This document shows positions 12,727 to 23,907 of a stretch of 64,000 nucleotides of DNA, in pieces. The notes under the pieces were generated by a model that was not told the origin of the DNA, did no database searches, and saw only the letters and a list, made by a program, of their open reading frames with translations. How positions within the stretch are numbered: position 1 is the first letter of the stretch; each line of letters opens with the position of its first letter. Both the position numbers and the translations under genes were made by a program. The stretch is from Phialocephala subalpina (Eukaryota; Ascomycota; Leotiomycetes; Helotiales; Mollisiaceae). The DNA is taken from contig FJOG01000017.1 of the NCBI GenBank assembly GCA_900073065.1, positions 1,174,149 through 1,238,148 of the forward strand, read 5' to 3'.

Positions 12727-12982
12727 GTATGGGCCAGACTATCCCATCAAAGTCGACGCCGTATTCGCCCATGGCTCGGATTTCATTCGTCAAGATCCTT
12801 CCGGAAAACTTGTGAGACTGGATGTCAATTCTATTTTGAATGATAAGAGTGGTGCTGTGATTGCGTTCAAGTATAGTGGGATTGTTACGTTGACAGAGGC
12901 GACGGGGAAGGCGCTTGGTGGGGGAAAGGATGCGAAGACGACGGAGTTCGGGGATGGAGGTGAGTTTGACTTGTAAGTATGG
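12483..12982 (+). repeat. Exact 250-bp tandem duplication inside the DUF3237-like gene
   Basis: Copy 1 is 12483-12732 and copy 2 is 12733-12982, with no difference visible between them. Both start GCCAGACTATCCC and end TTGTAAGTATGG. Flanks differ immediately (GA before copy 1; ACAACTAC after copy 2). The unit covers the conserved DUF3237 core and the splice donor or stop region. The period equals that of the duplication at 22443-22942. Confidence 0.95.
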
Positions 12983-13252
12983 ACAACTACAGTCGAGAAC
13001 GTGCTTGTTCGTGGAAATTTCAGAAACGCCATGGGAAGACCCTCGCTGAAACATGCCATCAATCCTTCCGCATATGCATGAACGTGAAAGAAAACTCGTG
13101 ATCCATCCATCCGTGATATCGAAATCCAGAGCGCGAAAATCAGATGTCCGAAGTACTTAGGGACTTTATCCTTGAGAAGCAAGCCAAAGCAAATGTATCC
13201 ATTTCCCTCATATGACAACCTGTAATCCAACGCCAGAGTACCCATCGCTCAA

Positions 13253-14772
13253 TTATTGATTGGTACCGGAAAGAGCAAGTAGCCGCTCGCCAGCCTTGAT
13301 GTTTGCGCAAGCATAAGCCTTCGACTCCTTGGGGAAAGTTCCATTGGCAGCCCAGAGGTCAATTAATGGTTGCATTGGCTCCAACTCATGTGGCTTCAGC
13401 ATGTCGATCTCGGTGGCGGTTAGGATGAAGTGGCTGAAGCAGCTGTTCATTTGTCTCTCTAGGTTGAGGTGGTAGAAGGGATCGATGAAGTGTGCCCAGT
13501 AGAGGTGAGAGTAGACTCGGAACATCTGGCGGAAGATTGTCTGGCAGACGTCGACGAACTCCTGTGGGAAGCCGCTGCTCTTTCCAATCCAGTCGCCAGG
13601 GCCCGTAAGTTGAGACAGCGAGGTATTCAAGGTGGTAGGACCAGCAGGGATAGGGGTGTTGGAGCCAGGGGTGTCGAGGCCACCGGAGGCGTAGGTAGCG
13701 CTTGCGATTCCGGGAGGGGCGACATTGTTGGCGAAGGAAACACCAGCGGGGTCGGTAGGGAAGATGTTTGAGTTGTCGGTCTTGCTGGAGATCCATCGTT
13801 GCATGAGGGAGATGTATTCATGGGCAGGGACCTCGACAGGTTCTCGGCGAGAGTTTAGCCAGGTGAATGAGTGATTGCTGTCAACGTTAGAGAGCGACGC
13901 GTTTGAGGGGCGATGAAAGTACTTACGCGCCAGCTGACATGCGAGGGCAGGTCTGGGAATTGCAGATTGTACTACCATCTTCTTCCTTGTCATGAATAAC
14001 GCGAACGAAGTTCCAGAGGATGCGATAGTGCTCAACAACTATAATTGATCAATTAGCCACGTGATAAGATCGCGTTTCAAGACAATCTACCTTGGTGTGC
14101 AATCCACTCTCCTTGCTCAACGGTCTTGGGTCTAGCAGACAGGGTCATGAAGTTGCCTTTGACGATGTGCTTTGCGTAGGCATCATTCAACCACAAGGGC
14201 TTGGGGCGAGGGAGGTTGTAGATCGAGAGAGGGTCATTGCTGGGGAGGCTGCCGGTTGACTCGTTCATCGAGAGAGTTTGCGAGAGGGATGGCGAGTTTG
14301 GCAATGGAGGAACTCTTGGGGCAAGGCTCGTTGAGGAAGAACCGCTTTGGGAGGTGCCTGTAGGTGACGTTGGTGATGTTCCACTTGGTGGTCCAGGGCT
14401 CTTTGACCCGCCATTCTTACCACCGCCCCTGAAACGGCCGCTTCTATTTAAAGTCAGCAAACATTCGAGAATAAAGAAAGCAAGTTTTGAGAAGGAGGAG
14501 AAGGAGCAGGTACGTGAGATGGGTATCCACGTATGCCATGGTGCTGCAAGCCGTGAGGTGGTGTACAAGCAACGAGGAGATTTGGAAGGTGCCACAGCCA
14601 AAATATTGCTTGCACAATCACGTCGTCGCCGAGCCACTAGCCCAAGCCGCAGTGACTGAACCATCCTGATAATGTATATCCTCCCGAACAGCGGTGCTCT
14701 CGTGACTCTCTACCAAAACTCGTGACAAAAAAGATATTCGGGTACTCACATCCCAGAGAATAAATTCGACAT
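13253..14772 (-). CDS. MOB2: MOB2-type kinase activator (Mob1/phocein family)
   Basis: Regulatory subunit of an NDR/LATS-type kinase (Cbk1/Orb6/COT1) in the morphogenesis network. Exons 14772-14750, 14443-14091, 14038-13927 and 13877-13253 give 370 residues with phases that agree. Core signatures: FMTLSARPKTVEQGEWIA, then VVEHYRILWNFVRVIHD, TICNSQTCPRMSAGANHSF, and later FRVYSHLYWAHFIDPFYHL with LNSCFSHF-like MNSCFSHFILTATEIDML. The Cys pair and His pair of the zinc site are present. The first exon is only 23 nt (MSNLFSG) and is followed by a 306-nt intron, the longest proposed here, so the 5' end is the weakest part. Two features extend the core: a Ser/Pro/Gly-rich N-terminal linker and a Gly/Pro/Thr-rich insert of about 55 residues between NIFPTDP and GFPQEF. 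Confidence 0.85.
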
Positions 14773-15283
14773 CGTCGGACGATACCCTAGTCACTGATCA
14801 CACCAAAGAAGTCGTCCAGACGAATCGCTGTTCCTTCAATATCTCAACGTTGTTGTCGCAGGAAGGGTTGACAACCTCTGGACAAGATCGAAGTTGGAAA
14901 TAGGAGACGTGCGAAATCCAGACATACTTGGTTAGTCGGTTTCAGGGCGGTGAGGCCTAGATCCATCGCTGCTTTACAAATGCAATAGGTAAAGTGAGGC
15001 TTATAAAGGCGGCAACGACAAATTGACAGGGGATCGCGCAGCCTCATCAAGCTGTCTTCTCAAAAGCTCATTAACACTCAGAACATTAGATTCAGATTGT
15101 CCGGAGGTACGTAGGACAATTCCTCCTGATGTGTCGTGAATTCTGACTCGCACACAAGCCAGCGAATCCAGAGCCAAGGTACTATTCGCCAAACCTCTAC
15201 CACAACCACCTGCCGCAATTTCTCAACGCGTTTAACTCCCTGTTACCTTTTACACACTTCACACCCAAACTCCACACTCTACA
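14773..15283. promoter_or_regulatory. Shared intergenic region between MOB2 and LEO1
   Basis: A 511-bp interval between two divergently transcribed genes, so it should carry both promoters. The LEO1 side ends in a CT/CA-rich leader (CACACTTCACACCC) just before the ATG. No other coding sequence seen. Confidence 0.45.
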
Positions 15284-16652
15284 ATGTCGTCAGAAGAGGA
15301 TGATATCATGGACACTGTTCTAGATGGATCTGGGGACGAGGATCTCTTTGGAGGCGATGATGAAGATGCGCCAGTAGAGAAGACTCGCGAGCTCAGCGAC
15401 AGAGAGTTAGACTCGGGAGACGATGAGGACCGCAACGATCGAGCACCACTGGAGGAAGAGATTGATTACGATGGAGGAAGAGATGCCAGAGTCATGGATA
15501 CTACAGTCTGGCGTCATCCATTGCCGAAACCAGCAGATGGAGAGGTAAGCACCTCTGCACACTCTTTTGATGGCGTGTCTAACCTGCCAACAGTACAGTT
15601 ATCTGCGACTCCCTACGTTCCTCGGTATCGAACCCCGCGCTTACGATGCGTCGACGTTCAGAGTCCCTGAATCCGACCACCATGCTGAGACCAGGTCTGC
15701 CAACTTCTCCGCGAGTGCAGTTTCTGCTTCGACGATGCGCTACCGCAAGGACCCGTCAACCGGCAAGCTTGAAAGCAACACAAATATCTACAGATGGAGT
15801 GATGGAAGTACTACAATCTCAGTCGGGGACCAGCATTATGAATTGCAGTCAAAGCCTCTTGCTCCGCCAAGAGGTAGTAAGACGTATTCTGAAACACAGG
15901 ACTCTCACTTCTATCTCGCAACCCCCTCAATTGCCTCGCAACTTCTCCTATTAGTTGGGCACATGTCGAATCAACATACTGTCAGGCCAAACAAGGACAT
16001 TGAAGATGATGCTCTTGAGAAGCTACAGAAGAGCTTGGCAGCTGCTGCAAGACGAGGGAACAAAGACGACAAGGGTCCAGAATTGGTCGCCAATACCGAA
16101 GATCCGGAGCTTCAGAAGAAGAGAGCCGAGATTGCAGAGAAGGAGCGTATGAGAGCGCAGCGTCGTCGCGAGACCGCAGCAGAAAAAGCCAGTCAAGCAC
16201 ATAGACCTGGAGGTGGTCGCAGCGGTGGTCTTAGTCTTGATGACCTGGAGGGAAGATCTGGCCGGAGAGCTCCAGCTTCTGGTCGCAAGCCTCCCAAGCC
16301 TCGCAAGCGCCGCCCAGATTACGACTCAGATGATGATCTTCCGAAAGGCAGGAGTAGAGAAGATGAGTATGACATGGAGGATGACTTCTTGGCTCCCAGC
16401 GATGATGAAGAGGCACCTGAAGGAGATGATGACGAGGACGAGGAAGAAATCCTGGATGATGAGAGCGAGCGTGATGAGCCGAAGGCCAAGAAGCAGAAGG
16501 TTTCGAGACAAGAAGATGTTAGTGACGCTGATGCGGACGCCGAAGCAGATTTGGACGATGAGGAGGCTCCGGCTGCTCCAGTGGTCGCCGAAGCAGCAGG
16601 CAGAGGTAGGAAGCGGAACATCATTGAGGACGATGATGATGATGATGAATAG
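15284..16652 (+). CDS. LEO1: PAF1 complex subunit LEO1
   Basis: Subunit of the RNA polymerase II-associated PAF1 complex, acting in elongation and histone modification. Exons 15284-15544 and 15594-16652 give 439 residues. The N-terminus is very acidic (DEDLFGGDDEDAPVE), as in the family. The conserved Leo1 core follows: RVMDTTVWRHPLPKPADGE spliced to YSYLRLPTFLGIEPRAYD, then TMRYRKDPSTGKLESNTN and IYRWSDGSTTISVGDQHY. The C-terminal third alternates basic (PPKPRKRRPDYD) and acidic (DDDEDEEEILDDE) tracts and ends in an acidic run. The 49-nt intron has a clear GTAAGC donor and CAACAG acceptor. Confidence 0.95.
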
Positions 16653-17282
16653 AGCGATTCGATTGTTTCATTCATAGCGTTTGAATGGCATTGAATCGAC
16701 CCTTCATCTGAATCTCGTTCCGAATCTTTCTCAGAGATACCTGCTGCAGCATGCACTTCACTTTTCACGATGCCAACATGTAAGACTAGCCTAGAGACCA
16801 CCCAAAATGTTACGCAGCGCATACCAGGCAGGAGATGCTTCGGGTGGTAATGAAATCATGAAAATCTACACAAGTCAGGATTTCTTATAATGTGAGCAAA
16901 GTCCAATATATTGGCATTCGTGGAACAAGGTCTAGTGACTTGATGCAGATTTGCTGCATTAATCAAATCCAGACTGTTCTGTCACCAACTTGAACCTTTC
17001 TCAATGGTTGCTGCAAGAGCGCTGCAAGACATTTACAAAGTCTCGTCCGTGCACGAGTCAGGAATCTAGAATCTGGGGTAAGGCGCTAGCTTGGATGAAC
17101 CTTGCTACATCACATGCGAAGAAGTGGTGAGCTTTCCTCCTTCACCCAACATTCCTCGTCGACGACTCCCCTTCCGTCATTCAATAATGAGAAATGTCTC
17201 ATGCCATCAATGATGCGGTCGCGTCGCACCGATTCGATTTCTAGCTCCTACTAAACCCCTATCCACAATTGACGTCTTGAAG
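16653..17282. other. Intergenic, no gene seen
   Basis: Downstream of LEO1 and upstream of the patatin-like gene. No convincing open frame, repeat or RNA gene recognised. Confidence 0.5.
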
Positions 17283-19181
17283 ATGGCGAGCGTTTTCAAT
17301 TCTCTCTGGAGCATGCTCTTCGATGTTCTCCTCTTTTGGCAGATTGTGAGTTGACTGTGGTGTTGAGTCAGGCATAAAGCTAACGATGCTACAGAGATTC
17401 CTTAGATGGTTGACGAAGAAGAAGCCTGCGGAGTTATGGTTCGAGATACTGCGCGACGCCAAAACATACGAGGAATGGGAAGAGGCAGCATTTCAACTTG
17501 ACGTGTTGCTCGGCAATGACTTATGGTGTGGACAATCACTTCCCTAAGCATATCAACAAGACACTGACTCTTATGGCACAGGCGTCAGAATCCAACCTCC
17601 AAATACTACGACTATCGGCTCATCCACGAACGTCTACAATCGATCATCATTGCTCGAGAAGAAGGCGATATCCTTCAATTGGTCAATTTGCTGAGATCAG
17701 GCTTAGTACGGAACCTAGGCAACATATCTACACCGCGTCTTTTCAACCGTGCGTTTGCGGGAACGAAACTATTAATCGAAGATTACATCACCCAAGTTGC
17801 ACAAGCAATTGCCGATGTCACAAAACTGCCAACATCTCCTGGTTCTGATGGAAACAGTACTATACCTGGATTCAGCAGTCAAGCCAAGCTTGACTTGCTC
17901 CATGATACGCGGCAGGCTTTCGGAAGAAGTACTTTGGTGCTACAAGGAGGAGCAATTTTTGGCTTGTGCCACTTGGGGGTTGTGAAAGCACTCTTTGCTC
18001 GTGGACTTCTGCCAAGAATCATCACAGGAACTGCTACTGGAGCACTCATCGCTGCACTGGTTGGGATACATACGGAGGATGAGTTGCCACGATTCCTCGA
18101 TGGAGAGAGCATCGACCTTTCTGCCTTTGCTGGAAAAGGTTTGGGTCTGGAGAACGGCCTTGACGAACACGCATCCTTTGATGGATGGTGGAACACTCTT
18201 GTGAGAAGAGTTCGAAGGTTCCTCCGAGAAGGCTATTTCTTGGATGTGTCGGTCCTGGAGGAGTGTGTCAGAGCCAATGTCGGAGATTTAACATTCGAGG
18301 AAGCTTATAATCGAACAAAGCGAGTTCTCAATATCACAGTTGCAACTACTGGAAGAGGAGGGGTGCCAAATCTCCTCAATTATTTGACAGCTCCAAATGT
18401 CGTACGTATATTCCCCCATTCTGAGTATGACGCTGGCTAATATCTGTAGTTGATTTGGTCTGCCGCAATTGCTTCCAATGCATCTTCTCCAACTCTGTAT
18501 GGACGTTCGATTACTTTGAAATGCAAAGATGCTTCTGGAGCTATTGTTTCTTGGTCTGCGGCGTCTGATACCACCTTTCGCCCCTGGACGCATGCTTCAT
18601 ATTCAGATCGAGATTCGCCACTATCGCGAATTGCAGAGCTCTTTAATGTTAATCATTTCATCGTCAGTCAAGCTCGGCCGTACCTCGTTCCATTTCTGCA
18701 GAGCGATATGCATGGACCCTCGCCTCTTTACACTCGGGGTGGACGCACGTCATTGACCGGCGGTCTACTTCGACTTATGACCATGGAGATCCATCACCGG
18801 TTACAGCAACTTGACAGTCTCGGATTGCTACCTCTCTCGATCAGACGCTTCCTAGTCAATGAACACATTCCTGCAGCTTCCGTTACGTTGGTGCCTGAAC
18901 TCTCAGCGAGCGACTTCGTCCGTTTGCTTGAGACGCCGACACAATCTAGTTTGGATTACTGGATCCTTAGGGGAGAAAGGAGCGTCTGGCCAGCAGTTGG
19001 GGCTCTTAAAGTTCGCTGTGCCATTGAAACGGAACTTGATCGAGGGTATCAAGTGGTCAGGAGGAGAAAAGCAGGTGGCTTACGGCGGAGAGGCAGTGCA
19101 GTTGACACTGCTAATGATAAAGAGCGAGCAAGAGAGCGCGAACGTGCTAACAGTACCGGTGCGAAGATTGCTGCTTATTAA
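17283..19181 (+). CDS. DUF3336/patatin-like protein lacking the catalytic dyad
   Basis: Exons 17283-17345, 17395-17525, 17582-18401 and 18450-19181 give 581 residues. The N-terminal hydrophobic segment (SMLFDVLLFWQI) and the DUF3336 block (RWLTKKKPAELWFEILRDA, YDYRLIHERLQSIIIAREE) are those of yeast Tgl3/4/5-type lipid-droplet triacylglycerol lipases. The patatin domain follows (LVLQGGAIFGLCHLGVVKAL). Active members have a GxSxG nucleophile elbow; here it reads GTATG (18029-18043), with Ala in place of Ser. The Asp of the usual DG(S/A) motif before the ELFNVNHFIVSQ block is replaced: the segment reads PWTHAS, with His. The frame is otherwise intact and the fold motifs are conserved, so it is a predicted pseudoenzyme rather than a decaying gene. 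The basic C-terminal tail is Arg-rich. Confidence 0.9.
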
Positions 19182-20953
19182 TGGGTATTAGGTTGCATGA
19201 TTTCGGGCGTTGACAGCATTTACACGGGCACGAGCATAGCGAATACGGGGGTATCATCTGGATCTATATTATCGGCATTTTTTTCTTCGTATCGATTTTG
19301 ATACCTAACGGTGTCACGTTCCTGCTTGGAAAAGTTTAGGGGTCTCGATGTATTTTGGTATCAATTGAAGACGTGCGTCGGAGAATTATAGCGTGCTACG
19401 TTGGCATTGCATTGCAAAAGGCATCATTCTTTCGCAGGGCTGACGAGTTACGCAAAAAAGAGAAACCGAGGCATGCTCTCCAGGTGCGTAGAAGCCAGCT
19501 AGAATGTATCTCGCATATGCACCAGAGCATTGGCATACAGGAAGCAATAATGGTGTGCGTCCCTTCCCCACAAGGTTGCAGCGAGGCTCTGGGACGAGAC
19601 ATGCTGCGAGACCGGCCGTTCGAGGCATTGCTCGGTTTTGATACTTTCAGGGCGATCCAAACGGTCGTCGGCGGCCTCCGTCCATTCTGAAGGCAGTCAG
19701 TAAGCACTATGACTCAATTGAGCGGGCTCGGAGACGTTCAGAAAAGTTGATATATTTATAAAATCAATGTGGATATAATGAAGATGGAAGTGTTCCGGCC
19801 TGCGGTTTAGAACCGCTTCGGTTATGGACGGGAGGCTGAGTACTCGGTCAAGGACATCCCTCTCATTCCTCTTTCCCCCCGTCTCAGAAAGTCAATCCTA
19901 ATCTTGATTACCAACACCAGCTTATCGAATGGACACCGTTTCAAGATACACGATGTGTAACATTGAGTTGTCATTCACGGGTAACGCCATCTAAATATCA
20001 ATCCAGATATCAAATGACTGGTCCCGTTACACCTTCGATAACCGAAAGTTAAATAACTCTAAACGATATGCAAAGCCAACGGTCAATAATTCCAGAAACC
20101 ACAGTTGGTTCATGCAGGATAGCTAGAGCTGAAGATCAAACCGCAAGCTAAGGCCTGGTCAACCCAGGTGCAACAGGAGCCAAGCTCCACAGCTTCCAGA
20201 AAGTGAGGCTGCCGAGCGATTGATTGGTAACTACGCTCCATTTTCCCCGGAGAATTCTCGAAGGGCTTTAGGGCATTAATCCTATTTGCCAAAGCTCTAA
20301 GGGTTCATTCTCCATCTTTTGAACCCCGCTTTGAAGCAGGTCGTCTAAAAGCATGTGCATCTACAGCAAGATCGGGCGCAACATTGCATCATGATAGTGC
20401 AGGATTGATGCAGCAAGGCAGGCAACCACACAAATCCACAAATCCCATCCGTGGTGATGGGACTCCGATGCCGGGTAGTGTAGCTGTCATTTGATCAAGC
20501 CTCTCCATATTTGCTGCGAAATCACTGTTCGGCTGTGTGCTCATGACAGACGGCGAGGAGGGGATAGAGCTGATCGAGGAGAAATATAAGAACGAGACAT
20601 TTCTCCTACAAGTTTGCTATCTTCAATCTTCTCTTCTCAGTGTGCTCAAGCTATCTCAAATCCCAGCATTGTTTCAATCAATTCCTGTTCCTGTCTATAT
20701 CATATAATTGGCTTTCTGCTCTTAGCCTTGCTTCCTCACCCCTGCTTTCATCCCACCACCCCACGACCTCCCCCCAAGGTTCAAGAAACACCGCCAATCT
20801 GTCGTCGTTATTACTGAGCCTCATCATCCGCCCCCAACTCCCAACCTAGTAAGCCACAATATCCAATCTCCCTGCATCCCACCCACATACATCATCTTTA
20901 ACACAACCCCTAGTTCTTTCTGGCCATTCAATCGACAGCTTCGACCATTCAAC
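19182..20953. other. Gene-poor interval
   Basis: About 1.8 kb without a recognisable gene. The last few hundred bases (20580-20953) are CT/CCA-rich, consistent with the promoter and leader of the next gene. No tRNA-like cloverleaf or repeat was recognised. Confidence 0.5.
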
Positions 20954-21697
20954 ATGGCGATCCCTGATCACAACCACAACCACAATGAAATCGGCACCAA
21001 CAACTATCAATATGAAGAAATGGACCAATGGCTCTGCTCCCAATGCTTCAAAACAATCTCCTCCTCCCGTCCTCCAATCTTCAATTCCGAGAACTGCTCT
21101 TGCTTAGAGGTGTCTGGCGGCGGATCCCCTCACGCTCAGCCAGTCTCCATCCCTCAGCCTGAGCCTATCTACAACTACGAAAACACCGTTCACAATGCCA
21201 CTGTATACCAATCCTACGCTTCCTCCGCCCGCTCATTCACTGGCCCCGAAGGCCCAGAACGCGAGAATCCAGACTTGAGGGTCAGTAACACCTACCTCCC
21301 TCTCGGTCCCGACGCAGGACACGGAGAAGTTCAACATCGCCGAACGGCGAGTTTCGAATCTGAGATGAGTTTCCAGATGCGGCGATTCCTCGTTGAGGGG
21401 TATCATCTTACCTCTCATGAACATGAGGGTTTTTTGAAGCAAGATGTAGTGCTTGGACGTTCATGCGAGAGTACGAGGAAAGGGAAGAGGGGGAGTAAGC
21501 CGAGTTGGGTTAGTAGTGGCAGTGGGAAGAGTGGACAATTGGAAGAGAGTCTTGGAGGTTGGAGTCAGAGGTTGGATTGGACGAGGGAGATGGGAGGTTG
21601 GATGGATGATGTGGATGTGCAGAGGGGTGAGGTTTATGAGTATCCGATGGATATGAGCGGGGTTACGGAGTGTGCATATGGGGAAGGGACAAACTGA
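20954..21697 (+). CDS. Hypothetical protein, 247 residues
   Basis: Single-exon frame from MAIPDHNHNHNEIG. It has a short Cys-containing N-terminal patch (DQWLCSQCFKTISS, then NCSCLEV), a central low-complexity part, and a Gly/Trp-rich C-terminal half with SWVSSGSGKSGQLEES and LDWTREMGGWMDDVDVQ. The CxxC followed by CxC could bind metal, but four Cys in such short spacing is weak evidence. No signal peptide or membrane segment. The leader is CT-rich and the ATG lies in AACATGG, a good fungal start context. I do not recognise a family; GC-rich to AT-shifted composition inside the frame is ordinary. Confidence 0.6.
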   Translation: MAIPDHNHNHNEIGTNNYQYEEMDQWLCSQCFKTISSSRPPIFNSENCSCLEVSGGGSPHAQPVSIPQPEPIYNYENTVHNATVYQSYASSARSFTGPEGPERENPDLRVSNTYLPLGPDAGHGEVQHRRTASFESEMSFQMRRFLVEGYHLTSHEHEGFLKQDVVLGRSCESTRKGKRGSKPSWVSSGSGKSGQLEESLGGWSQRLDWTREMGGWMDDVDVQRGEVYEYPMDMSGVTECAYGEGTN

Positions 21698-22442
21698 TCT
21701 CAAGGTTGGTTCCTGTCAGAGAGGAGACTTTTGGATTGGAGATATTTGACGAGAGATAAGAAAGGCTGAGTGTTGTACGACTAGTGATACCCGGTGCTTT
21801 GACGAATTCCTTTTTGGGGTCCTTGGGGGTGGCTTCTTGTTTTGTTGGATTTAGGACGGCGGCGTTTTGTTTTGACGATTTTCTTCTGGGCTTGTTTGAG
21901 CTGCCTTCCTGTTGTTTGTCTTTAGGTGGAACCTTGCTTTACTTTCTTTTCTTGTACCATATATACGATGCCACAGTTAGCGGAGTTCTTTGCTGGTTTT
22001 GCTGGTTGGAGTTTGCGATGTTGGGAGGTGTTTTGACACCCTCTTTCCTCGTCTGGGCCCCGATTGGAAGGACGTTCTATGCGGCATTAGGAGTCAATAT
22101 ATACCATGTTCATTCTTCTTTTTTCTAAGAATTGAGAACTGCCTGCTGTACAATTTGAGTCATTCCAATACGAGCAAGTCACATCAGTTTGTTGAGGTCT
22201 ACTGAGTACACCCCCAATCCAACAATTTCAACCCTCTTTACCTAAGATTGCCTCAAGTCCGTAGTAAGAAGTTTATGCACGGTGATATTTGCTCTTATTA
22301 GATGAGTTATGCGATATTGAGTTGAGAATAAGTTACTCCTGACCGCTTCACAATTTGAAGACGAGCGATGCTAGATTTACATTCGATGGTATTGTACGTT
22401 ATTGAGTGAAGGTACAAGGTACCTCCTGATTGCCTCTGTTGG

Positions 22443-22942
22443 AAGAAATCGCTGCTTGGGCTAGAGGAAATTATACGACGATGATTGGAGGGACGAGTGA
22501 CTCCTGACCATCTCTAGCTATGATATTTGAGTAGTATTGGGCTTGATGTGTCAGTTGCTGATCACGTGTAGTGGTGCCACGCTCTCTCCTTCCATATGTA
22601 GAATAGCTCGGGGGTAACCTCACAGACCCATATACCCTCATTGTCTCTCCCTAGCTAGATCGACAGGCTTAACAATCAATTCTTTACCCACAAAGAAATC
22701 GCTGCTTGGGCTAGAGGAAATTATACGACGATGATTGGAGGGACGAGTGACTCCTGACCATCTCTAGCTATGATATTTGAGTAGTATTGGGCTTGATGTG
22801 TCAGTTGCTGATCACGTGTAGTGGTGCCACGCTCTCTCCTTCCATATGTAGAATAGCTCGGGGGTAACCTCACAGACCCATATACCCTCATTGTCTCTCC
22901 CTAGCTAGATCGACAGGCTTAACAATCAATTCTTTACCCACA
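22443..22942 (+). repeat. Exact 250-bp tandem duplication, non-coding
   Basis: Copy 1 is 22443-22692 and copy 2 is 22693-22942; the first bases of a third copy (AAG) follow. Both copies begin AAGAAATCGCTGCTTGGG and end TCTTTACCCAC. I see no difference between them. The unit has no open frame of note and contains CACGTG-like sequence (GATCACGTGTAG). The period is the same as in the DUF3237-like gene 10 kb away. Confidence 0.95.
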
Positions 22943-23400
22943 AAGTGTATAAGTCGCATTTACTACTCTGGGGTTTACACAATCGGTGGTTCTTCGACAG
23001 TGTCCGATCAGTCATCAGAGGAAGATGAGTACGACCATCATCCGACGACTCACCTTCCTCGCCCGACCACTTAGTCTCAGGACTATCGATCAAACTATCG
23101 TCTTGGAGTTGATCTATCCTCTCACAAATGGTTTGGACTCTATCAATATTTCCCAGCGTTGCCTCCCAATCCTTATGGTCCATCATAAGCATGACTGCCC
23201 CGCCCTCGAGGACGCCAAACTCACTTGCTCTTGCGGCCTCCCTAAGGCCCCGGTACACTTAGCACACTGCTTCAAAACGCAGCGGCTTTTCAGCAAATGG
23301 CCAGCTATAACTAGACCGCCGACTCCGCCTACAAACTCGGCAGAAGGCATCGAATTCATCCGTCGCCTCATAGCGGCGCCGAAGGACTTCTTAAGATTTC
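22926..23400 (-). pseudogene. Possible relic of an unidentified protein gene
   Basis: On the minus strand one frame reads VLRRRYEATDEFDAFCRVC, meets a TAA after FEAVC, and continues as VYRGLREAARASEFGVLEGG, then MLMMDHKDWEATLGNIDRVQ and an acidic stretch (KWSGEEGESSDDG). The composition is protein-like on both sides of the stop, which suggests one decayed gene. I do not recognise the family. It abuts the tandem duplication at 22.4-22.9 kb. It could also be chance coding-like sequence. Confidence 0.3.
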
Positions 23401-23851
23401 TCGAGGTCACGGAGTTCTACTCCAAAATCTGTCCTCGTTAGAGGATAATGTAAATTTTATAAGGGGCTTAGGGCAACGAGGTACACTCTCGGGAGAACTT
23501 TTACTGGGTCTCGGAGTTAGTTATTTGGAGTTTATTTGGTTTATTGGTTCTTTTCCTTTTGTATAATACAAACGTTTCCATTGTCGGCCTTTGGCTTCGA
23601 TTTATAGTAGTCCCCGCAACTCACATAACTAGCCTTATAGCTGCAACAACAACGCCCTCGGGCACACAGATTCGGTCACTTGACCTTACACTTTCATTGG
23701 AGGAGCTCGGCCCGACTGGAGGGGAAGGGCATTCTATCGTCAGGCCTTATGCTACGCGCATCTCTATATAAAATGCTTTCACATTGGTTGTACTTTGTAC
23801 GTAAGATCTATAGCTTAGCACGACCCCGTACCCCATGGGAAGTCCTAGGAC

Positions 23852-23907
23852 TACAGGCTTCGCCTGTAATCCGCTGGTCGCAAATCAATACTACTACTAC
23901 TACTACT
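23852..23907. repeat. Small perfect hairpin and (CTA)n microsatellite
   Basis: A 7-bp stem with a 3-nt loop at 23852-23868 (TACAGGC-TTC-GCCTGTA) is followed at 23889-23907 by a run of about six TAC/CTA repeats. Both lie in gene-poor DNA (23450-24836) where I found no supported gene. Confidence 0.7.

Noticed and set aside
12483..12982. Reading both 250-bp copies as one longer protein with two cores
   Set aside because: The period is not a multiple of three and each copy carries the same stop, so no single frame covers both without splicing that I cannot support.
19355..19690. 111-codon plus-strand frame in a gene-poor region
   Set aside because: No ATG in good context at the head, mixed composition, no homology that I recognise and no neighbouring exons.
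22443..22942. Long terminal repeats of a transposon
   Set aside because: The copies are directly adjacent with no internal region, no target-site duplication and no TG...CA ends.
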